A stretch of 64,000 nucleotides of DNA, taken from NCBI GenBank assembly GCA_032433595.1, contig JASWJB010000004.1:248001-312000 (forward strand), written 5' to 3'. Below, piece by piece: positions 57,423 to 64,000 of the stretch. Position 1 is the stretch's first letter. Each line of letters starts with the position of its first letter. Position numbers and translations under genes: made by a program. This DNA is from Conoideocrella luteorostrata (taxonomy: Eukaryota > Ascomycota > Sordariomycetes > Hypocreales > Clavicipitaceae). The notes beneath the pieces were generated by a model. That model had not been told where the DNA came from. It searched no databases and was given only the letters and a program-made list of their open reading frames with translations.

Positions 57423-60400
57423 ATGGCTAAACACCTGGGCACGTCGCATTCATCGCAGAATCTACGGACATCGTGTGCATATCCTTCACGACGGCTCCCT
57501 GCTTCCGCAAGTTCAATATCTCTCCTTGTGCCTCCAAGTGCAAGCTTTCAGAGCTTTGGTAATGGAAGCAGAGCACGGAGTAGCGGTACATGGACAACCA
57601 GCAGTGGCGAGCTGGGCTTGCTTCACAATGCGGATGAGGTGGAGGATAGAGACGTATTTGTCCAGGAATACAACCGCCTGGCTAAAAAGGTGAGCAGCAG
57701 CTGGAACTGATAGAGAGCAACTTAATCGAAGTTTGGCAGTGCTTGAGTTCCCCTCCGACCCCTTGATTCATGTTATATATACTTGAGCTGACGTATCTAG
57801 CATGGAGTGAGGCAGCTGATGAAAGATGACTTTGACGTTCACCAACAGGTACGTGACCGTGGATCTTACACTTTACGGCTGGATTATCTAAATAAGGCAT
57901 CAGGAAGATGTTGCGAGATGCTCCGACAAACGAGGATGGATTGCAAGGTTTCTTCGACCAAATCATAATCGACATGCACACAATGCTTCCGCTTCACCAC
58001 CACCACCTCAGATACGACATAAAAGAAGTGTTTCCGAGTTTGCGCATATCATACACTGTAGAAGAGAAGTGCCACGGATAATGGAGATTCAGGAAATGGT
58101 GCGACTTGGTGGCAAAAGCATACTTTATCTCCCCCAAGACTATTCACCATCCTCACTAATTTTGCCTACCTGCATTAGAGCTACCGCTCAGTATTTGGCT
58201 CAAAATGTCGGGACGCGGGGGCTATTCCGCGTCCCCGGATCAGCCAGAGTCATAGGAGCCTTATTTGACTATTATTGTTACATGGATAATGGCAATGCTA
58301 CTATTGCGAAATCTGTACGCTGTGCCACACTACCAATTCATATTCAATACTCTGTCCACGACGTTGCATCTACATTCAAACGGCTTCTTTCTGTTCTACC
58401 TGGCGGAATCCTGGGATCACTAGCCCTGTTCGATGCATTTATTGCAGTTCATTCGCAGTTGAACGGAGAGCCAGAGTATCCTCGAACAAAGCAGACCAAA
58501 GTTAGGGCAAGATTAATTGCCTTAGCTATTGGCACCGTGAAGTCGCAATATCGGAGAGAGCTCATCTGCTCCGTTTTCGGTCTTTTGAGTCTTATTGGAA
58601 GGGTTGCGGAGATTGCACCTCGGGAAGACGAAGATAGTAGACCTCTTCCGACGGCCGACCTTATGGGCTATAATGCGCTTGGTATAGTGTTTGGACCGTT
58701 GCTAGTCGGCGATCTACTTGACCAGTATACAATGAAAGTCGCCACGCCAAGTTCTGGGATGTTGCTGTTCCCGCTTAGTCCACCAAGATTTCGAAAAGAC
58801 CGCCGCAAGTCTTTGCAGAACGACATCACCAAATCCTCCGGACCGCCTACAGTTGACAAAATCTTGGTGGCAAATAATATTACGCAGATGCTTATTGCGA
58901 ATTGGCGGGACGTCGTTCGTCAGATGAAATCGCTGGGCACTCACTATCGGAAGGATACTTCCACCGTGGATCTGCCTGGCAAACATGATCGATTGCAAGC
59001 GCCACAGGGCTTTCACATTAGGGCACCTAAAGATTTGGATGAGCAAGATGATGCGTTGTCGGGCTTGCGAAATCAAGACCGTCGTGAACCGGAGACACCA
59101 ACACACGGTCCAAAACCGCGAAAACTGAAAATTTTGAGAAGACCGACATCGCAAAGACTATTGCCTAAGATGAGCATTGCCACCTTGAGTCCTACACAAG
59201 AAGAGAGCATGGGGGATGACGAGTCTAGCGACATACAACAGAGGCGAGAGAGTGTCATTCAGCGACTGGACATCGCTGAGAAGAGAAATCCCGAGACAGC
59301 AGACAAAAATGACGGATTTGGCAGCTCCCAATTTAAAATGGATGATGGAAGGCGGGATAGCGCTGATCTCAGCCTTGGAAACGATCCTAGATGCATCGCG
59401 AATGATACGCAATCCATTGAAGATGAAGCGAATGCTGGACCCAGACAAGCATACTTGGAGCTTCTTCCACCCAAAGAAACTGCCAGGGAATCTGGACCTA
59501 GACAAGCGTATTTAGAGCTTGTTCCACCGAGGGAGTCGTCGAGACAGGTATCTTCACTTGATGGAACTCAAAATTCGTCTTCTCACCATGTGTCCGTTGG
59601 AGACCCAATTGGAGGACATCATCTTTTACCGTGGAAGGAAGATGCATCGGAACCGAATGACAAGGGGCAATCAACAGGTGCAGCGCAAAGCTTTGTGAAC
59701 TCTGAGGATCAAGATGTCAAAATCGTGAAAACTCCCCGACGAAGTACCATATCGACTCCAACACCCAGGAGTGAAAAGAGGATGTCAGAAGGAGGAATCA
59801 GGCTGGTGCAAGCTAGTCCAATCCGAGAAGACCGTGCAAAAGAGCTTGGGTCGACTGCTGATGATGATACTGCCGACCTTGGCGGAACTGGTACACCGTA
59901 CTTGTTTCAAGACCAAGGGGTTCAATGCCACCTGACGTCTGAGCTGGAGCGCAGACATTCGATAGATACTACACCGGAACGATTTTATCCATGGGGGCAA
60001 AATCTTCCGTTGCTTGAAGGGTTGCCTCCTGATAAGACCCACAACCACCCACGACAAACCCCAAAAACTCAGAGGCAACAAGTTTTATTGCATGGCCACA
60101 GGCTATCAAGGTCACATGGGAATTTGAGAAGTCAAGCATTGACCACCTTGCAGTCGCCCACTGAGTCCACGAAATCTAGGAGCATACAACAGAGAGAATC
60201 CGTGAAAGCGATGGCGGCAATGATCGAGACTCAAGCTAGCCGGGGCGACTCATCGGCAACTACAGGAGACGTAACACCGGCCACTACAGAAAATAAGATA
60301 TATTTGCGGGATCGTCATTTTAAGTCAGACTCAACTTGGACACAAGGCCCGGACTCTTTGGAAGACTCCGCTCAGCCGTGTTTGGCCCAAGAAAGCCCAA

Positions 60401-61380
60401 GCGCGGAGGGAACCAAATTTAATCAAGTTCTGCGGAGTTTACAAGATAGTCGTGTGAGATCGAGCACTGGCCAATGTCATGGGGAGTCTTTGGACAGTGA
60501 TATGGACGGAGCATATCATCAAACACCTAACCCACGTCGTGACCGGCCTAATCTAACGACTAAACCGAACATCGACAGGGCAGATGGCAAAGAGCTGAAG
60601 CCAGCTCCTGGTTTGGGTACAACACTATCGTTCCCCGAGCAACCACCCATTGCGCACCACTTGAATCTAGCCCGCCCACCATCGTCACCATCTCCGATGC
60701 CGGAGTCTGAACCACTCGCTACCTTGGACATAATATCCGGATCACAAGTATCTCGTACTGGGAGCGCGACTGTTCTACACTCCCAGATTCGCAAACTTCA
60801 ACGCCAATTGAATGGCAAGATGGAAGAGGCGTCGCAGCTGCGGCGACAGCTGGAGGCTCAGCAGGATTCAGATGTGGGAACCATGAGCGAACAAATATGG
60901 CAAGCAAAGAGAGATGTTGCTATGTGGAAAGGCAGAGCAGAAACAGCCGAAAGAAGGATCAAAGTATTTGAAAAATTTATACAGAAGTTGAAAGAGATTC
61001 GGGATGCTATAGCAGATACAAAGACTCATAAACCCAGCGACCGGAAGCAGTCACCTGTAGGACCGCCGAACTTGGGTGGACAGGCAGCCAGAGCCATCGA
61101 GGCTCTGGATTTGTTACACGTAACTGATGCTAAGGAATGCTCTGGGATGGCCGACGGGACATCTGCGGTGACGGCAAAGACCCAAAAGTGCTCGCATGGA
61201 CTATCTGGAGCACAAGACGGCACGTATTCGCAGGCCTCTGGTAGTGCTGTGGGAGAGGAGTTCGGGAATCAGAGTCCATGCAGCTGCTTAGCAACCGACA
61301 TGAGAACAAGCTCTGATCAGATCTGGGCTGCGGCCAAAGAACTGTTGGAGATGGAAGAAGATGAAAAGTTGAGACCGTAA
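57423..61380 (+). CDS. RhoGAP-domain protein
   Basis: Three exons (57423-57689, 57801-57848, 57904-61380) give 1263 aa. The RhoGAP domain lies at about 165-385: arginine finger R214 in TRGLFRVPGSARVIG, then FKRLLSVLPGGIL and LMGYNALGIVFGPLLVG, the C-terminal box with the conserved Asn. Residues 400-1060 are disordered and Ser/Pro-rich, with a local duplication of a GPRQAYLEL unit near 520-545. A coiled coil (about 1065-1145, SQIRKLQRQLNGKMEEASQL onward) lies near the C-terminus. The protein should stimulate GTP hydrolysis by a Rho-type GTPase in polarity or septation. The start at 57423 is the first ATG in frame; an upstream non-coding exon is possible. Confidence 0.88.
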
Positions 61381-62155
61381 TGTTGAGGACCCACTGGTGA
61401 TATGAAGACGAATGTATAACATCCAATCCGTGTATGCATAAAAAGTTTTGTTATACGCGAGCCACCCGAAGATAGAACTATGAGTTTAATACCGAATACT
61501 TAATAATCTACCGCAGCGTGTTTGGGCAGTGACTCAACATGGGGATCAAAGTATCAACCTTTGTTAGGGCTAGGTAGTGGAAATTTGCAACGCCACGATG
61601 AATGAGACTTCGACTTCGCCTTCGCCTTCGCCTTCGCTCGCTCACTAACCGTGCCGCCAAACCCGATCCTGGCAGAAAATGGGGACTCTAGCTGTAATCT
61701 CGAGGTGTAAAAGTCGGGATAGCCCCGATTTAATGCAGGCCGGAGCTGAAGTATCCAGAATTTTAGATCCCGACCGGCATGTTGCCCGGATGGTTGATGT
61801 GAGGAACACTTGGATGTCAATACTCGACGACAGAGAGGTGACGTAAAGAGGGCGAGAAGTTACTCAGCGAATTGTCCAATCAATTACTGGACCAGGCTAT
61901 GCCACGTGGAGCATATCGTACGTGATGTGATGTCTTCCGTACGGGGTAATGCAAACTTAGGACTTGAATGTGGGGGATGGAGGTGATGGAGTCGATTTCT
62001 TAGTCGGTACTTACATGATGATGTCCTGCATCGTGGAAAGTTAGAAAGCTCGACGCGGTCGTATGGACGAACATAGCCTAGCAGTAGCTAATTATACACA
62101 TGAATGTTGTGGGAAATCTTGTTGTCTCTGGAGTCGGCCGCCAAGGCTTCCAGAG
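61381..62155. other. Intergenic with a hexanucleotide repeat
   Basis: No gene. A (GCCTTC)n microsatellite lies at about 61609-61639. Confidence 0.5.
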
Positions 62156-62324
62156 TATAAATAGCCCCCTGGTTGCGCGGTTCCTGGGATGCTCTCAGGC
62201 ATAATTATTGAGCTGCTTCAGTCAGAAGCTAAATCTTCTGGTTCACCGCACCTCGTGAGTTTGACCTCAGAGATGACTACTGACCAGAAACGCAGCTATT
62301 CATGCTAACTAATGATGTCCGCAG
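62156..62324 (+). promoter_or_regulatory. TATA box and probable 5'-UTR intron of the lipase-like gene
   Basis: TATAAATA at 62156-62163 is followed by a GTGAGT donor at 62255, a GCTAAC branch-point-like motif at about 62304 and a CGCAG acceptor ending at 62324, three bases before the ATG at 62328. A 70-bp leader intron is therefore likely. Confidence 0.45.
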
Positions 62325-62327
62325 ATC

Positions 62328-63914
62328 ATGCGTTCTCTACTCAGCCTGTCTGTCCTGGCAGCAGCCTTGATGAGCGCTCTTGTTGTAGATGCTGCTCAAA
62401 CGCACAACATTGAAGTTTCTGCAGAGGATGCCGAGGCGCATGCCTGCGGCGAAAAGTGCCGACGCATCCTGCAGGTGACGAATCAAGAGGACAACAGGAC
62501 GGTCGGGGACCTGTACAACTATGACTTTTACAGCACAGCGCCCGGGTTTGACCCCGACAGCAAGAAACACAGGCCGGGGGCGCTGCTGACGGCAGAGCGG
62601 CTGCACAGCGAGAATGTAGATATCGACGCGGGAACGACCATCTTCCGGATACAGTATGTCTCTCGGGACGAGCACAACCAGTCCATCCCGGCAACAGCGT
62701 TTATTGCGTTTCCCTACACGTCGCACGCGCAGAGAGTACAAGCCCACAAAGCCAAGAGGAATGTATACCGGCTGGCGGCGTTTGCGCACGGCACGATTGG
62801 GCTGTACGCGGGCTGCGCGCCGTCGAACGCGCCGTCGCTGTTTGACTACTCGACGTGGCAGGCGGCGGTGGCGAGGGGCTACGCCGTCGTGGCTACGGAT
62901 TATGCCGGCCTGGGCAACAACTACACGACGCACAAGTACCTGAGCATGCCGCTGCACGCGAACGACATCTACTACGCTGTGCAGGCGGCGAGGAAGATGT
63001 TCCCGCGCTGGTTTACCGACGAGTGGGTGTCGTTTGGACACTCGCAGGGCGGAGGGGCCGTGTGGAAGCTCGCAGAGAGCGACCATGTCAAGGACGATGT
63101 GAACTACCTGGGAACGGTGGCTCTCGCGCCGGCCACGTACTTTATCGACATGTTCGTGGACAACATCTACACGTTCAAGCCGGGCTACCTGCCCTTCCTG
63201 CCGACCGCCGCGGCGCGCTTCATGCCATCCTACAAGCCGAAAGTCTTGTCGTACCTCATGGAGCAGCGACTGGAGCTTGCCGAGAAGCACCAGCTCTGCG
63301 CGAGTGCCATGCTGGGGCTGACGGCGGATGTGCCGCGCAATAATCTGCTCGTGAGGGGAAGAAAGCTATGGAGACAAATCGGATGGCTTCGCGAGTGGCA
63401 GATGGCCGTGAGTCCGGCGCAAAGCAAGGCCAAGCTGCGAGGGCCCATGATGGTGGTGCAGGGTCTGTCTGACACGGCTGTTCTGCACGACACGACGCGG
63501 AAAGCGTGGGATACGTCGTGCAGCGCGGGCAATTACGTGCATCTCAGGGAGTATCCTGGCCAGGAGCATTCGCCGGTTGTGCAGGCGGCGGCGGCCGAGT
63601 GGCTGGGATTCATGGATGATCTCTTTGACAGGACGACGCAATGGGGCGAAGATCCGACCGAGCAGACGAAGAAGGGGGAGAAGACGAAGAAGGAGGAGAA
63701 GACGAAGAAGGATGAGAAGACAAAGAAGGAGGAGAAGACGAAGACGGAGGAGAAGACAAAGACGGAGACTCTAACAAAGAGGAAGACGGATCGGTGCTCC
63801 GTCGTCCGGAGGCAATCAGCTAATATGGTGACTGTGAAGCAGCCTCCGGAGGGCGGCGAGGAGTTGCAACGGGCTATACGGAGCATTCTAGATGATAAAA
63901 CACTGCCAAACTAG
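62328..63914 (+). CDS. Secreted lipase/esterase-like alpha/beta hydrolase with charged repeat tail
   Basis: A 528-aa protein without coding introns. A signal peptide (first about 22 residues, MRSLLSLSVLAAALMSALVV) is followed by an alpha/beta-hydrolase core like fungal secretory lipases: the oxyanion strand AAFAHGTIGLY, nucleophile Ser239 in FGHSQGGGAV, Asp382 in VVQGLSDTAVL and His414 in PGQEHSPVV. After the core, residues about 445-480 are a Lys/Glu/Thr tandem repeat (EKTKK-type units), then a basic C-terminal tail. Family members release fatty acids from esters outside the cell. The tail is not part of the family and may bind an acidic surface or be removed. GC content is high here, producing long shadow frames on the other strand. 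Confidence 0.88.
   Translation: MRSLLSLSVLAAALMSALVVDAAQTHNIEVSAEDAEAHACGEKCRRILQVTNQEDNRTVGDLYNYDFYSTAPGFDPDSKKHRPGALLTAERLHSENVDIDAGTTIFRIQYVSRDEHNQSIPATAFIAFPYTSHAQRVQAHKAKRNVYRLAAFAHGTIGLYAGCAPSNAPSLFDYSTWQAAVARGYAVVATDYAGLGNNYTTHKYLSMPLHANDIYYAVQAARKMFPRWFTDEWVSFGHSQGGGAVWKLAESDHVKDDVNYLGTVALAPATYFIDMFVDNIYTFKPGYLPFLPTAAARFMPSYKPKVLSYLMEQRLELAEKHQLCASAMLGLTADVPRNNLLVRGRKLWRQIGWLREWQMAVSPAQSKAKLRGPMMVVQGLSDTAVLHDTTRKAWDTSCSAGNYVHLREYPGQEHSPVVQAAAAEWLGFMDDLFDRTTQWGEDPTEQTKKGEKTKKEEKTKKDEKTKKEEKTKTEEKTKTETLTKRKTDRCSVVRRQSANMVTVKQPPEGGEELQRAIRSILDDKTLPN
63663..63775 (+). repeat. Coding 15-bp tandem repeat (EKTKK units)
   Basis: About seven imperfect copies of a GAGAAGACGAAGAAG unit within the 3' part of the lipase-like gene, all in frame. 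Replication slippage would change copy number in steps of five residues. Confidence 0.85.
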
Positions 63915-64000
63915 AACTCTGCGGGCCACGATTGCACGCGGTGTGTTGCGTGCGAAATGGATGGGTGAGCGTCCGGAAGCGCGAGGTCTTGGTAGACGGA

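Noticed and set aside
62337..63290. Long open frame (317 codons) on the minus strand
   Set aside because: It is the antisense shadow of the GC-rich lipase-like gene, Arg/Val-rich with no domain; the plus strand has a full catalytic triad.

Overview
The window is nuclear DNA from a filamentous ascomycete, most likely a Sordariomycete of the Hypocreales type. Genes are split by short introns (50-140 bp) with GT..AG ends. The families are typically fungal: a HET-domain protein, DUF8035, DUF3632, TauD-type dioxygenases, Alb1, Vac8 and Snf4. There is no operon structure. An insect- or plant-associated lifestyle is only an inference, from the secreted proteases, a ribotoxin-like RNase and a decayed subtilisin. 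I saw no rRNA, tRNA or CRISPR array.

Positions 1 to about 43 kb look like an accessory compartment. Genes are sparse and separated by long, often AT-rich stretches with repeats and decayed genes. It holds a partial F-box exon, a secreted RNase T1/ribotoxin-like protein, a DUF3632-like protein, a large PD-(D/E)XK-like protein with LFG repeats, broken copies of an M43 metallopeptidase, an SRPK-like kinase and a subtilisin, a DUF8035 protein, and a HET protein whose reading frame ends inside an LTR-like repeat. It also holds a TauD dioxygenase, an intact secreted M43 metallopeptidase, an SDR, a methyltransferase, an NAD-dependent epimerase, an MFS transporter, two small secreted cysteine-containing proteins and a secreted isochorismatase-family hydrolase. 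The repeats include a 129-bp MITE-like family (two copies), a 200-bp LTR-like family (two copies), a 507-bp element with terminal inverted repeats, a diverged 300-340 bp repeat pair, and strong enrichment of the 9-mer TACTCCGTA.

From about 44 kb to the end the window becomes a dense, conserved housekeeping region: an amidase-fold protein that has lost its catalytic serines, the ribosome-biogenesis factor Alb1, mitochondrial IF-3, inner-membrane peptidase Imp1, vacuolar armadillo protein Vac8, AMPK gamma subunit Snf4, a large RhoGAP protein and a secreted lipase-like hydrolase with a charged repeat tail.

Exon boundaries were worked out by hand. At every junction I required GT..AG ends, a matching codon phase and continuity of the family's conserved sequence. 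The tailoring enzymes at 19.5-33.5 kb (dioxygenase, SDR, methyltransferase, epimerase, transporter) could serve one metabolic pathway, but the window contains no PKS, NRPS or terpene synthase, so this is only a hypothesis.
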